43,582 nucleotides of DNA from contig JANWVZ010000005.1 of NCBI GenBank assembly GCA_025056555.1, positions 1 through 43,582 on the forward strand, in the 5' to 3' direction. Positions 26,442-35,933 of the stretch are shown here, piece by piece (position 1 is the first letter of the stretch; every line of letters starts with the position of its first letter). Source of the stretch: Gemmatales bacterium (GTDB lineage: Bacteria; Planctomycetota; Planctomycetia; Gemmatales; HRBIN36). Below the pieces are notes generated by a model. It was not told the DNA's origin. It ran no database searches and was given only the letters and a program-made list of their open reading frames with translations. Both the position numbers and the translations under genes were made by a program.

Positions 26442-27575
26442 TCAGCGCTGCGGCGGTCGAAGCGCATCCGCATTGGCCGCCGGAGGCACCTCTTTATTGG
26501 CAGGCGCCAGGTTCGGCAAATCTCGCAGCCACTTGAGCAGCGGGTGGTCGAGAGAGAGGATCATCTGAGTTCGACCATCGCCCAGCCATTCACGATAAAA
26601 GTCCAGAAAGAGCAAAAGCTCATAGGCCAGAGGTGCTTCACGATAGACGGCATTGAGGATACGATTCGCTTCGCTTTGCGCTTCGCTTTCCAAAGCGCGC
26701 CGACGGGTTTCCGCTTCGGTGCGAATCCTGCTTACTTCCTTGAGGCTGGACGCACGAATTTCCTGGGCTTTTTCTTCGCCCTGGTTGCGGAACCGTTGAG
26801 CCAGGCGACGTTGTTGCTCAGCTATCTGCTCAAAAATCTGTTTGCGCACCTGCACGGGATGATTGAAGCGGCGCAGTTGCGCATCCACGATTTCGATGCC
26901 ATACTCCAGGGCGCGCTGACGTAAGCTCAACTGCTGGGGGTCGCCGGGTTCCCGCTCATACGGTCGGTCCAGCAGGCGCCGCAGAACGGTTTCCACCGTC
27001 CGCTGCCTAGGATCAGTGTTGACCAGTTGCGCATAGGTCAAATCGGCTAATTCCACTTTGAGCCGACTGATCAACTGATTGCGGAGCCAGGCCTGGGCAC
27101 GATCCGGGGTGCCGAAACTACGCAGAAAGGCGTTCACTGGATCACGTCGGTAGGCTTGCGTGGAATCGGGATCCCGCGAAGCAATCCGCCAAACAACATA
27201 TACGTCAAAGGTCAGGCGCAGCGGTGTTTCCTGCTGCACTTGAACCGGATCGCTTTGCCGCTCTGCCGTCTCCTGCACAGCGATGAAATGCGTTTCAGGC
27301 TCCGCCACCGCAGCCCCATGACTGCCCGTGCGAATGAGCAACTCCTGGGTGGGAATGTCCAAGACCTGTACGCGCCGATCCATTCGCAGGAGGCTCTCGA
27401 TCGGCCAGGGTAATTTCCACCGCAGTCCGGCCTCTTGTTCGCCGTCGTAGGTAGCACGGTGCTCGCCAAACCGCGTTACGTAAACCACCTCGCCCTGATC
27501 GACGAAAATCACGGCGCTATACACGCACCATAGCCCCACCATCATCAAACAGGTAATCGTCAGTCCTCGCAGCAT
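26442..27575 (-). CDS. hflC: HflC-like SPFH-domain membrane protein
   Basis: 377 residues. An N-terminal membrane helix (about 7-25), then an SPFH domain opening 'VDQGEVVYVTRFGEHRATYD' and 'GLRWKLPWPIESLLRMDRR', the HflC pattern. The mid-section DPVNAFLRSFGT and the coiled coil AQRFRNQGEEKAQEIRASS are HflC-like, as is the C-terminal 'LLFLDFYREWLGDGRTQMIL'. An unusual extra segment (about 85-115) sits in the SPFH core. It lies 71 bases after the ATPase-SPFH fusion and 44 before the hflK-like gene, forming one leftward operon. Confidence 0.87.
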   Translation of the reverse strand: MLRGLTITCLMMVGLWCVYSAVIFVDQGEVVYVTRFGEHRATYDGEQEAGLRWKLPWPIESLLRMDRRVQVLDIPTQELLIRTGSHGAAVAEPETHFIAVQETAERQSDPVQVQQETPLRLTFDVYVVWRIASRDPDSTQAYRRDPVNAFLRSFGTPDRAQAWLRNQLISRLKVELADLTYAQLVNTDPRQRTVETVLRRLLDRPYEREPGDPQQLSLRQRALEYGIEIVDAQLRRFNHPVQVRKQIFEQIAEQQRRLAQRFRNQGEEKAQEIRASSLKEVSRIRTEAETRRRALESEAQSEANRILNAVYREAPLAYELLLFLDFYREWLGDGRTQMILSLDHPLLKWLRDLPNLAPANKEVPPAANADALRPPQR

Positions 27576-27646
27576 GAGCTGAGCTCCACTAAGGAAGTCT
27601 TGTCAGAGCTTCGGAGGCCTCTGGAGAAAGCAGTGAGCGGGCGTGA

Positions 27647-30600
27647 TTATTTTTCCTCATGCAAGGGACGCCGTGGAGGGAAAGTTTCGCCGGGCACGAC
27701 GATGCGCGGACGGAACACATCCGGCAGCACATGGAGCCGACCTTTGATTTGCGGGTCGTAGATGAGTCGGGGTTTGCCACTGAGTGTTTGGCTTGCCAAC
27801 TCCAGCAGCCAGCGCAGCCGGGTCAGCGACCAATTCAGTGAGGGGTCCTGGTGATGGTGATTGGTGGCGCAATGCAGACAGGCCGCCAGCGACAACGGAT
27901 GTACTGCATCGCCCATGGGCCAGGTCGGCCAAACGAACTGGTGCACGCTCATCAGGCGGATGGAGCTTTCCAGTTCGCGAATCGCTCTAGCCTCTGCGAG
28001 CGCTCGCTGCACGGTGCTGTGATGTTCGGCTTCGGCCTGGGCCAGGACCTTGCTCGCTTCAATCCGGGCCGTGGAAATAGCCGACTCTGCTTCCCGATGG
28101 GCCTCGGTGATGCGGCGCGTGCGCTCCAGCAAAGCGCGCGTGACGTCATAATAGGCATCCACAATTTCCGGCGGCGGATGCAGGTCCTGAACGGCCACCC
28201 CCTGGACGGCAAGACCCAGCTGCAGCCGTTGCACCCGTTGTACCAGGCGCGCAAACGCCAGCCGCTGCAGTTCGCCGCGGGCTGTGAGCAATAGCTTCAG
28301 GAAGTCGCTCTGAGCTACTACGTCCCGCAGTGCTGCTTCTGCCTCGGCGCGGAGCATTCCTTCCGGATCCCCGACGGCAAAGTAAAAACGCCTCGCATCG
28401 GTGATGCGGTAATGCACAACAGCGAGCACCTCAACCAGTACACGGTCCCCCGTAATCATCAGGGCTTGCTCACGGTCTGAGCCCGGCCCATCGCCATGAG
28501 GCATACTCCAGGTCATGGGGATTGTGGCCGGCAGTGGTAACCGCATGCCGACCGGCACCGTATGAATCTGATCAGGCTTGACCCGCCAGATGCGTTCCCA
28601 GGGCCAGGGCCAACGCCAATGCAAGCCAGGAGGGAGTGCCTCCTCCAGCACCCGACCGCAACGATTGACAAGTCCGATTTCCTCCGGCCCGATGATTACC
28701 ACGCAGGTCGCCAGATAGGCGGCAAGTCCAGCAATGATCGCCGCCAGGGCCAGACCGCGGAGATGATGCTCGGCCCAGTGCAGCGCCTCGTGCAAGCTCC
28801 ATCGCTCCAGAAGTCGGTCCAGGGCTTCGGAACGCTCGCGCAGCCATTGCCACCAGCGCCACTGGCCGGCTCGTTCAAACCAGAGCAGACGCATGGCATT
28901 CAGAAGTACTGCCAGGGAACCGATCTGGTGATAAACAGCAGCTAATAACGGCGACCGGTGCCGTGCTGCTTCCGACCAGGCCGGCATCAGCCACGCGGTC
29001 AACACGATTCCCAGGGCATTGACGCCAAAGGCGAACCAGAGGATATTCTGTCGGATGATGTGCGCAGTTTGCCGCGCTAAACGCACCAGTAACGGCAGGG
29101 GCTTGAGTGGGTCGCCCATAAGTACAATGTCGCCGACTTCCGCAGCAATGTCGGCTCCGATACTGCCCAGAGCGATGCCAACATCGGCCCGCGCTAACGC
29201 AGGCGCATCGTTGATGCCATCACCGACCATGGCCACGATGCGCCCCTGCCGACGCAGTTGCTCCAGATGCTCTGCTTTCTGAGCGGGCAACAACTCTGCG
29301 GCGACCTCCGTAATGCCCGCCTGCTCGGCGATACGCCGTGCTGCCGCTTCCCGATCCCCGGTCAACAGCCAGATCGGTTCCAGTCCCAACTCACGCAACT
29401 GACGCACTACGCCCGGGGCCTCCGCACGGATGGTGTCGCTGGCGCCTAAAACTCCCAGCACCTGGCCATCGAGTGCGCAAATCAGGCTGGTCTCGCCGGC
29501 TGCGTCCAACTCCGCCAAAGCCGCCTCCACCTCCGCCGACAGGGAGATGCCTTGGCTTTCCATCCATCGGCGATTGCCCACCCATACCGTCCGCTCCGCC
29601 ACGCGGGCACTCACCCCGGCTCCGGGATGAGCCTGGAAGTCTTGCACGTCGGGCCAAGTCAATTGCCGCTGTCGCGCAGCTTCGACCAGGGCTAGAGCTA
29701 AGGGATGCTCGCTTCGCACTTCCGCGGCGGCAGCCCAACGCAGGATTTCATCCTCTTGGACGTTCGCCGCGACCACAATAATTCGCTGCAGTTGAAGACG
29801 ACCTTGCGTCAAGGTGCCCGTCTTATCGAAAGCAATGCTCTGCACCTGAGCCAGCCGTTCCAGGGCTGAACCACCTTTCACGAGTACACCGGTGCCGGCC
29901 AACCGACCTAGAGCAGCGATAATCGCCGCCGGCGTGGCCAGGATCAGGGCGCAGGGGCAGGCCACGACCAGAACCGATAAGGCTGGATATACCGCTTCGT
30001 AAGCGGCAACGCGTCCTCCGCCATAGGCCCACCAGGCTACAAGAAACGTCAGCCCCGCCAACGCCAGCACCACCGGCAGGAAATACCGCGCCAAGCGGTC
30101 TGCAGTGCGTTCCAGGGGCGCCTTTTCGCGTAATGCCTGCGCCGTCAATTCCAGCACCCGAGCCAACACGGTGTGTTCCGCGGCTCGCCGCACCTCGACG
30201 ATGAGCGCGCCCTGCTGGTTCAACGTCCCTGCGAAGACTTCGTCGCCTGGCTCCTTATCCACCGGGACGCTTTCACCGGTGAGCGTACTTTGGTCCACCG
30301 TTGAACGGCCCTCCACGACCACGCCATCTACCGGCACACGTTTTCCCGGGCGTACCAACACCCGTTCGCCAAAACGCACATCTTCGACAGGCACCCGTTC
30401 TTCGCGGCCGTTCCGTAAGACTAAGCACATGGTCGGACAGATTTCCGCCAGACGCTGCAACGCGTACTGCGTCCGCTGAAATGTAATCGCTTCCAGACAC
30501 TCCCCGACCAGGCCAATGAATACCACTTCCGCTGCCACGAGCGGCTGATTGATGAGAATCGCCGCTAAGACCGCTATGGCTAAGGCCAAATCTGCACCGA

Positions 30601-30874
30601 AACGCCCTGCAAGTAAACTTTCCAACGCACCATAGAGAATCCGCGCTCCACCCACTACGGCGGCCACAAGTGCCCAGTCGAACTGGCGGCCGAATACAGT
30701 GATGCCCGATGGCAAACGGGGTAAGTTCAGGTTCCACCACGCATTCAGCCAGGTAGCCAATTCCGGCCAAATTGCCAGACCCAGCAAGAGACCAATCAGG
30801 GCCGTGAACGCATACAGCCCAACGTGGCTTTCCCGACGAAACATGGTGTCCAGGTAGGAAATCTCGCGATGCAT
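27647..30874 (-). CDS. Heavy-metal P1B-type ATPase fused to HflK-like SPFH domain
   Basis: 1075 residues in one uninterrupted frame from the ATG at 30874 (a TTG at 30895 and an ATG at 30844 are alternatives; none has a strong ribosome site). Residues 1-665 are a complete P1B ATPase without an N-terminal metal-binding domain: TGES (199-202), CPC (306-308) in a membrane helix, the phosphorylated Asp350 in DKTGT, SEHP (388-391) and MVGDGIND (549-556). The last helix has HQIGSLAVLLNAMRLL, not a standard Cu or Zn/Cd pattern, so metal choice is open. A linker leads to a ninth helix (707-728) and an SPFH domain (about 730-920: GLVNRCGRVLEEALPPGLHW, LMITGDRVLVEVLAVVHYRI), a coiled coil and a tail with a CLHC...HHH cluster. 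With eight ATPase helices the extra helix would put the SPFH part outside the cytoplasm. First gene of the SPFH operon. Confidence 0.93.
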   Translation of the reverse strand: MHREISYLDTMFRRESHVGLYAFTALIGLLLGLAIWPELATWLNAWWNLNLPRLPSGITVFGRQFDWALVAAVVGGARILYGALESLLAGRFGADLALAIAVLAAILINQPLVAAEVVFIGLVGECLEAITFQRTQYALQRLAEICPTMCLVLRNGREERVPVEDVRFGERVLVRPGKRVPVDGVVVEGRSTVDQSTLTGESVPVDKEPGDEVFAGTLNQQGALIVEVRRAAEHTVLARVLELTAQALREKAPLERTADRLARYFLPVVLALAGLTFLVAWWAYGGGRVAAYEAVYPALSVLVVACPCALILATPAAIIAALGRLAGTGVLVKGGSALERLAQVQSIAFDKTGTLTQGRLQLQRIIVVAANVQEDEILRWAAAAEVRSEHPLALALVEAARQRQLTWPDVQDFQAHPGAGVSARVAERTVWVGNRRWMESQGISLSAEVEAALAELDAAGETSLICALDGQVLGVLGASDTIRAEAPGVVRQLRELGLEPIWLLTGDREAAARRIAEQAGITEVAAELLPAQKAEHLEQLRRQGRIVAMVGDGINDAPALARADVGIALGSIGADIAAEVGDIVLMGDPLKPLPLLVRLARQTAHIIRQNILWFAFGVNALGIVLTAWLMPAWSEAARHRSPLLAAVYHQIGSLAVLLNAMRLLWFERAGQWRWWQWLRERSEALDRLLERWSLHEALHWAEHHLRGLALAAIIAGLAAYLATCVVIIGPEEIGLVNRCGRVLEEALPPGLHWRWPWPWERIWRVKPDQIHTVPVGMRLPLPATIPMTWSMPHGDGPGSDREQALMITGDRVLVEVLAVVHYRITDARRFYFAVGDPEGMLRAEAEAALRDVVAQSDFLKLLLTARGELQRLAFARLVQRVQRLQLGLAVQGVAVQDLHPPPEIVDAYYDVTRALLERTRRITEAHREAESAISTARIEASKVLAQAEAEHHSTVQRALAEARAIRELESSIRLMSVHQFVWPTWPMGDAVHPLSLAACLHCATNHHHQDPSLNWSLTRLRWLLELASQTLSGKPRLIYDPQIKGRLHVLPDVFRPRIVVPGETFPPRRPLHEEK

Positions 30875-31224
30875 AAGAATAGGCTTTAGTCGCAAGTTCT
30901 CAGCCGGGCCAGTTTGCCCATTGGTATGTTACGCGCCCCTTGGCTAACCGTGTCTGAACCTGGCCCGTTGCTGGTTGGCTTCTTACTTCAGGCTAGGTTG
31001 GCTCACCAGATCAGTCAAGTTGACCCAGTGCAGGCCTGAATCAGCCAGTGCCCAGCATCATCGCCAACCCTGAAGCAAGCAACGATCCAAATTTCAGCGT
31101 TCCTGCATCGTACGCTTGATAGGTTTTCGCTCCATCGGCACCTTTGACCAGACTTAGACGATGCCCGAATCCCGCGCCGCCGCAGGACCATTTCTGCGCA
31201 AATGTCAGTACCCCAAGAGAAGTT
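30875..31224. promoter_or_regulatory. Region upstream of the ATPase-SPFH operon
   Basis: 350 bases between the end of the leftward anti-sigma gene and the start of the leftward ATPase operon; the operon promoter should be here, but I cannot place it. A minus-strand open frame at 31041-31224 ending in a hydrophobic GSLLASGLAMMLGTG tail has no start of its own. Confidence 0.4.
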
Positions 31225-33573
31225 CTAGGGGGCCGATCTGGCCAAACTCGAACTTGCCGACGGAACCGTTTGCAAACTGCGAGCGGGAACCTGCTCCGAC
31301 CGCGCTTGCGCTGACACATTCGCCCAAGTCCACCACAGAACCAGGAGCAGTGCCGTCGCACCAAACAGGCGTCGCGACCAGAATAGGTAAGCCCATCTGC
31401 CACTCACAGCCCCGAAAATACCGCAGGCCAGAGCTAACCCACCTAATGCCAAGCTCGCCCCGGTCGCAATCACAACCAACCAATACCTCCAGCGTTCCTG
31501 CTTCGGTATCATTTGTAGAAAAAACTCGCTTATTTGCCAGGACGCCTGCCTGGGATGGGTCGAAGGAACAGCCAGGGACAGTGGAAAGAGCATTCGCGTG
31601 CCTGCTGACCTGACTGGGACATTCGATTCCTGTAGCTGCTTGCGCACATGGGCACGCACCCGCTCGTACACGCTGCGCTCCAACGAAGGAACAGATTCGC
31701 GGCGCGCCAGGATTGCCATGTGCAGCGCCAACTGTGGCTCCGCACAACAAATCGCAGTGTTCCAATCGAACGCATCGCCACTGTGCTCGTCGCTGGGTTG
31801 TGTTGAAACAGTGTCCGCTCGTTCACCTGGCTGTGTTTCCGGAGCCGTCAGGCGCGACTGACCCGGCGACCATGCCGGCTTATCGGGCTTGCCAGGGTTC
31901 GGCTCGGCAGGTTCACCTACTGGCTTTAACCGAAGACTCACCGTGGGCAACAGCTTCCGCTCCTCCTGCAATTGCAACCAGCAGGGTTGGCTGGCGTGTT
32001 TCGGCCAAGTGAGTTGTGCTTCATAAATCATGCCCCCAACCTGGCGCTGTCTATCCGCATCGGTTTGCTCCCTTGCGTGGACACCTTGGGGCGCTAAGAT
32101 TGCCATCACTTTCTCGCCCAAGGGTTGGCCTTGGTCCGTAAGAAATTGCGCAGAAACCGCCAGCGACACAGGACTGGGTATCAATCGCCTGGCATCCAGG
32201 GGTAATATCTGGATGCGCAGCTTTTGCCCATCAGCTTCCCTTTCGAGACGTAGCGCCATAACGTAGGGGCGCTCTTCCAGCGACAGGCGAGCCATGGAAA
32301 CGAACTCACTCAGGTGTCCCACAAAGATTGGAACTTCCACGGAAGCACCGAAGGGCACACGCCGCGTGGCCCGATCCGTTTGGGGCAACCGGGCCAGGAA
32401 CTCCTGACTGAACATGACTTGAGGCAGGTTCTGCCGCACGACATTACCGACTTGAGATGCTCCGCCATCTAAACCAGGTGAACTGGGTGTCGGGGAAGCC
32501 AGGTTTTGGGCGGCTTGCCCCGATGCAGCATTGAGTGGCCTGCCGGGGCCAATCTTTCCTTGTGAGAGCCCGGTGGTACTATGGGCTGATTCAGGAACCA
32601 CTAAGCCCAGACTGTTATTCTCTGAGGCTGGAAGGGCAGACGCAACTGCCGACGCCTTTGAGTTATCCACACCATCACAGCTCAGGTCATCAATTCCCAC
32701 GGTAAGGAACATGCCCTCGGCGGTCTGCACCGGGCTCACGCGCAGTACTGTGAACTGACACAAGTTGAGTGCCGAGGAGTCGCGTCGTCGGAACTCACGG
32801 CCAGCCGCGGGTACCGCCGGGGCCGAGTGCCCTTGTTCCGCGTGACTTTTCATTGTTGGATTGGGTGCCCCTCCCGCCGCTTGCAACAATGGCTTGGCCT
32901 TCTCCAAGACCGTCCGTTCTGTGTCACCGCCGCCACGAAGCGCCTGACCAAAGCTCGTGCTGGGCGGTGGGGATTCCACCGCGCTGCCCGGGCGGTTACG
33001 CTCAGTGGCCCGGTCTTGTGCGTTGTCGCACCAAGTCGAGGCTTGGGCTTGTCTAGCGGGCGATAGAGTTCCTTGCCTCTCGGCTGGCAAAACTCCGTGC
33101 CGTTCGATTCTGGGCGCCAAGTCCTTCTCAGAGTCTTGCACACGCTGTCCTGCCTGCACTTCCGCGGGTCTCTCACGCGGCCAGCCAGGAGCCGCAGCCC
33201 AGTCAGCGTTTTCCCGGTTGAAAGAAGTCGCCCACCAAACGGCTAAGCTGATGGCTAGTAACAAACTGGCCGCTAAGGTCCACAGCGGCGCGTTTTCCTG
33301 CACCCAGTCAACCCAGAACCTGCCCGCGGACTTGAACGCCTCCGTGGTCTTCGACGAAGCCGGCTCTAGCGCAGGCGCCTCAAACCGCACAGGCTCAAAT
33401 GACCAACGGCAAGCTTCGCGCAACCAAGTTTGTTCCTGGCGGGCTCGTTCCAGGGCAGCGCGACATTCCAGGCATTCGGTCAGATGCTCTTCCAGTTCAC
33501 GCTGCTCGTCAGGCTCGAGCACGTCGTACAGGTGCGGCAGCAGGAGTTGTTGGTACTCTCTACAATGCTTCAT
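31225..33573 (-). CDS. Large membrane anti-sigma factor-like protein
   Basis: 782 residues from the ATG at 33573 (an ATG at 33603 adds 10 residues). The N-terminus is a zinc-binding anti-sigma (ZAS) domain: HLTECLEC, ligands His30, Cys34 and Cys37. A membrane helix at about 97-117 follows. A 550-residue region rich in Gln, Ser, Pro and Ala contains a possible globular part (about 430-560), and the final 85 residues hold two further hydrophobic helices. The ECF sigma gene lies just upstream, so this is very likely its membrane partner. The middle region is much larger than in ordinary anti-sigma factors and may be the sensor. No protease site is recognised. Confidence 0.82.
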   Translation of the reverse strand: MKHCREYQQLLLPHLYDVLEPDEQRELEEHLTECLECRAALERARQEQTWLREACRWSFEPVRFEAPALEPASSKTTEAFKSAGRFWVDWVQENAPLWTLAASLLLAISLAVWWATSFNRENADWAAAPGWPRERPAEVQAGQRVQDSEKDLAPRIERHGVLPAERQGTLSPARQAQASTWCDNAQDRATERNRPGSAVESPPPSTSFGQALRGGGDTERTVLEKAKPLLQAAGGAPNPTMKSHAEQGHSAPAVPAAGREFRRRDSSALNLCQFTVLRVSPVQTAEGMFLTVGIDDLSCDGVDNSKASAVASALPASENNSLGLVVPESAHSTTGLSQGKIGPGRPLNAASGQAAQNLASPTPSSPGLDGGASQVGNVVRQNLPQVMFSQEFLARLPQTDRATRRVPFGASVEVPIFVGHLSEFVSMARLSLEERPYVMALRLEREADGQKLRIQILPLDARRLIPSPVSLAVSAQFLTDQGQPLGEKVMAILAPQGVHAREQTDADRQRQVGGMIYEAQLTWPKHASQPCWLQLQEERKLLPTVSLRLKPVGEPAEPNPGKPDKPAWSPGQSRLTAPETQPGERADTVSTQPSDEHSGDAFDWNTAICCAEPQLALHMAILARRESVPSLERSVYERVRAHVRKQLQESNVPVRSAGTRMLFPLSLAVPSTHPRQASWQISEFFLQMIPKQERWRYWLVVIATGASLALGGLALACGIFGAVSGRWAYLFWSRRLFGATALLLVLWWTWANVSAQARSEQVPARSLQTVPSASSSLARSAP

Positions 33574-33740
33574 GTTTCGAGACCGCCCAGTTTCACGATG
33601 CATTCTCTACAGGTTGCTTCTGCGAAGCAGCGCCAGCTTCAGGAAGACAAGCCTCGCTTATACCAGGGTTCCGTTGCTGGACGCCAGCTCTCCTAGTCAG
33701 CCCTTCCCGGAATTAGCGGCACCTCTTTGCACTGAGACTC

Positions 33741-34325
33741 TCAGGGTTCCTCATAATCGGGAGCACACGGAGCATGTGCTCGCAAGACCTCGCGCAGTTT
33801 AGCCAAGGCACTGCGCATCTGGGTTTTCACTGTACCTATCGGGACATTCCGAATATCCGCAATTTCTTCGTAAGACAATTCAGCATTCTGGCGTAAGAGG
33901 AAGACTTCCCGCTCCTCAGGGCGCAGCTGGAGCAGGGCGCGGCGCAAATGGGCGTAAAACTCTCGCAGTTCGATTTCGCATTCCTGACCATGAGGGCAAA
34001 TGGAAGAATCCAAGGAGGCATCATCCAAGGCCCGTCGGCGTTTGTGCCAACCGCTGCGGCGGTTATCGCGAGCCGTGTTCAGGGCAATTCGATAAATCCA
34101 GGCACGCAAATTGCGCACCTGATGGACTTCGTGGCGATTGCGCCAGCACTTGAGAAAAGCTTCCTGAGCCACGTCCTGGGCGTCTTCGCGATTCCCCAGG
34201 TGCAGGGTCAGCGTGCTGAGCAATTCATCGCGCATGCGGTTAAAAGCCGTCAGCACGATTTCCTCGGCGGAAGGCTGCTGCTGTGGGCCCGCCATGCCTG
34301 GCCTTCTCGCGACCGCCCGCTTCAT
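33741..34325 (-). CDS. ECF-type RNA polymerase sigma factor
   Basis: 194 residues from the ATG at 34325, preceded by AGGTGG; an upstream frame to 34409 adds a basic head without a ribosome site. Region 2: REDAQDVAQEAFLKCWRNR and LRAWIYRIALNTARDNRR. Region 4: LRPEEREVFLLRQNAELSYE then IADIRNVPIGTVKTQMRSA, a standard ECF HTH. A Cys-containing linker (SICPHGQECE) joins the two regions. The anti-sigma gene follows 167 bases later on the same strand, the usual order for a sigma/anti-sigma pair. The signal it answers to is unknown. Confidence 0.95.
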   Translation of the reverse strand: MKRAVARRPGMAGPQQQPSAEEIVLTAFNRMRDELLSTLTLHLGNREDAQDVAQEAFLKCWRNRHEVHQVRNLRAWIYRIALNTARDNRRSGWHKRRRALDDASLDSSICPHGQECEIELREFYAHLRRALLQLRPEEREVFLLRQNAELSYEEIADIRNVPIGTVKTQMRSALAKLREVLRAHAPCAPDYEEP

Positions 34326-34796
34326 GTTCCACCTATAAGACGAGTAGCTCTGCCGACGGGATCGCCGCGATTCCCTCCATTTCGGCGAACCGGTCGGGTG
34401 TGTGATCATTGTCGCAAGCGCGGTGCACTTTTTCCACCCGCAGCGGACTTAGCGTCGGTTAGTTGCCGTTTCTTATTACCTAACCCCAAAAATCTTTGAC
34501 TTCGCTGCAATTACTGTTCACACTGATTATGCCGGGCCTGTCATCCAAAGAACTACCTGGGACATGCTGCCTCTAACATCAGGGACGACTTTGCCCTGAG
34601 CTCATAACATCTCTTCCAAAGCCCCAAATACCACCAGCCTCTTACCTGGTGTCCTCGGCGGATGGTAACAGTCAAGGCGGGAGCGAGGATCATGAGGGAT
34701 GTGCCGATCTTTCCATGCCGGGAGACTTCTCGGGCCTCAGACCAGACCAGGGCAACGACAGCGCAGCGTTTTCGCAGCGCGGTGCCGGTAAACCAT
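34326..34796. promoter_or_regulatory. Divergent region between ECF sigma and esterase genes
   Basis: About 470 bases. The promoter of the leftward sigma gene, which is probably autoregulated, should lie here, but no GGAAC/CGTA-type pair is clear to me. The esterase frame stays open to 34662 in this stretch, with basic low-information residues. Confidence 0.35.
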
Positions 34797-35933
34797 ATGG
34801 TTGCCTGTGTTCATGCTCCTTCGCGCCTGCCGTGGTTCGGGGGACGCCGTGGCCGAGCGCTCAGTATCCTGCAGACCGCCCTCGTTTCAGCAGTGCTGAG
34901 TTTTTTCGTTCTGGTGGCTGGGCAGGAAACGCCCCTGTCGTCCGAGAGTTTGGCTTGCTCCGGCCGCTATAAGCCCGCCTTGCACGGTACGCTTCTGGAC
35001 TACACCGACCGCCACGGTCTCGACCGCCGCATGGATTCTCCGGCACTCGGACGCAAGCAATCCCTCTATGTGTACCTGCCACCTCGTTACGACGCCGAAC
35101 AAGCTTATCCCCTTGCCATTTACCTGCATGCCGGCATGCAGGATGTGGAAAGCTTTTTGCCCGTCGCGAGCATCCTGGACCAACTGGTTGCATGTGGCGA
35201 GCTACCCCCCCTGATTGTAGCAGCCCCCGACGGCAGCTTATGCCCGGGTCAGTTCGGGAGCTTCTTCGTCAATGGACCAGCGGGTAATTACCACGATTGG
35301 GTGGCGAACGATGTTTACAATTACGTCCGCGAACGATTCCATGTGCGTCCCGAACCAGAGGCCCATGTGTTAGTTGGAGCTTCCATGGGCGGGTTCGGAG
35401 CGTTCAACCTCGCCTTGAAGCACCCCGACCGCTTCAAGACGGTGGCCGGCATTATGCCGGCGCTGAACTTGCGCTGGCTGGGAGCGTGCGGTGGTTATTT
35501 CGATGATTTTGATCCGCAGCATTGGGGCTGGCGCGAAGTGATGGCCGCGCCTCTGGAGCCGGTCGGCAGGTTCGGGCCGTGCGGCATCGTCAAACTGCGT
35601 GCCTGTGATGTGATTTACCCCGCCTTTGGCAGCGGTCCCCAGGCCCTGGAGCGCATCCGTCGCGAAAATCCCATCGAGTTACTGCTCCAAAGCCAGCTGC
35701 ACGGCCACGACCTGAGCATGTATATCGCCTATGCGGGACGAGACGAATTCAACCTCGACGCTCAGGCCGAGAGTTTTATTTACGTGGCGCGGCAACGCCA
35801 ACTCGACCTGACCGTGGACTACCACCCGCGCGGCCGGCATAATCAGTCCACCGCCTTCCGTATGCTGCCCAATCTGGTACGCTGGCTGCGCCAACGCCTG
35901 GAACCCTACGCACCCCTCCAAGCCACTCCCTAG
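34797..35933 (+). CDS. Exported esterase of the esterase D / enterochelin-esterase type
   Basis: About 378 residues from the ATG at 34797, which places a Sec signal or membrane anchor (about 20-42, SILQTALVSAVLSFFVLVAGQ) near the N-terminus; an ATG at 34692 with GAGG nearby is an alternative. Alpha/beta hydrolase fold: 'SLYVYLPPRYDAEQAYPLAI' opening, oxyanion region 'IYLHAG', nucleophile Ser196 in GASMGGFGAF, the Asp in YAGRDEFN and His in HPRGRHNQS as the triad. Family members cleave acyl esters from sugars or siderophores; the substrate here is unknown. It diverges from the ECF sigma gene and may be a target of it, which is untested. Confidence 0.83.
   Translation: MVACVHAPSRLPWFGGRRGRALSILQTALVSAVLSFFVLVAGQETPLSSESLACSGRYKPALHGTLLDYTDRHGLDRRMDSPALGRKQSLYVYLPPRYDAEQAYPLAIYLHAGMQDVESFLPVASILDQLVACGELPPLIVAAPDGSLCPGQFGSFFVNGPAGNYHDWVANDVYNYVRERFHVRPEPEAHVLVGASMGGFGAFNLALKHPDRFKTVAGIMPALNLRWLGACGGYFDDFDPQHWGWREVMAAPLEPVGRFGPCGIVKLRACDVIYPAFGSGPQALERIRRENPIELLLQSQLHGHDLSMYIAYAGRDEFNLDAQAESFIYVARQRQLDLTVDYHPRGRHNQSTAFRMLPNLVRWLRQRLEPYAPLQATP

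Noticed and set aside
31041-31224. Minus-strand open frame with a hydrophobic tail after the anti-sigma stop
   Set aside because: No independent start; its upstream part is antisense/out of frame within the anti-sigma gene. Could be a gene remnant, but evidence is too thin.
32957-33802. 281-codon plus-strand open frame opposite the anti-sigma gene
   Set aside because: Serine/arginine-rich shadow composition and no motif.
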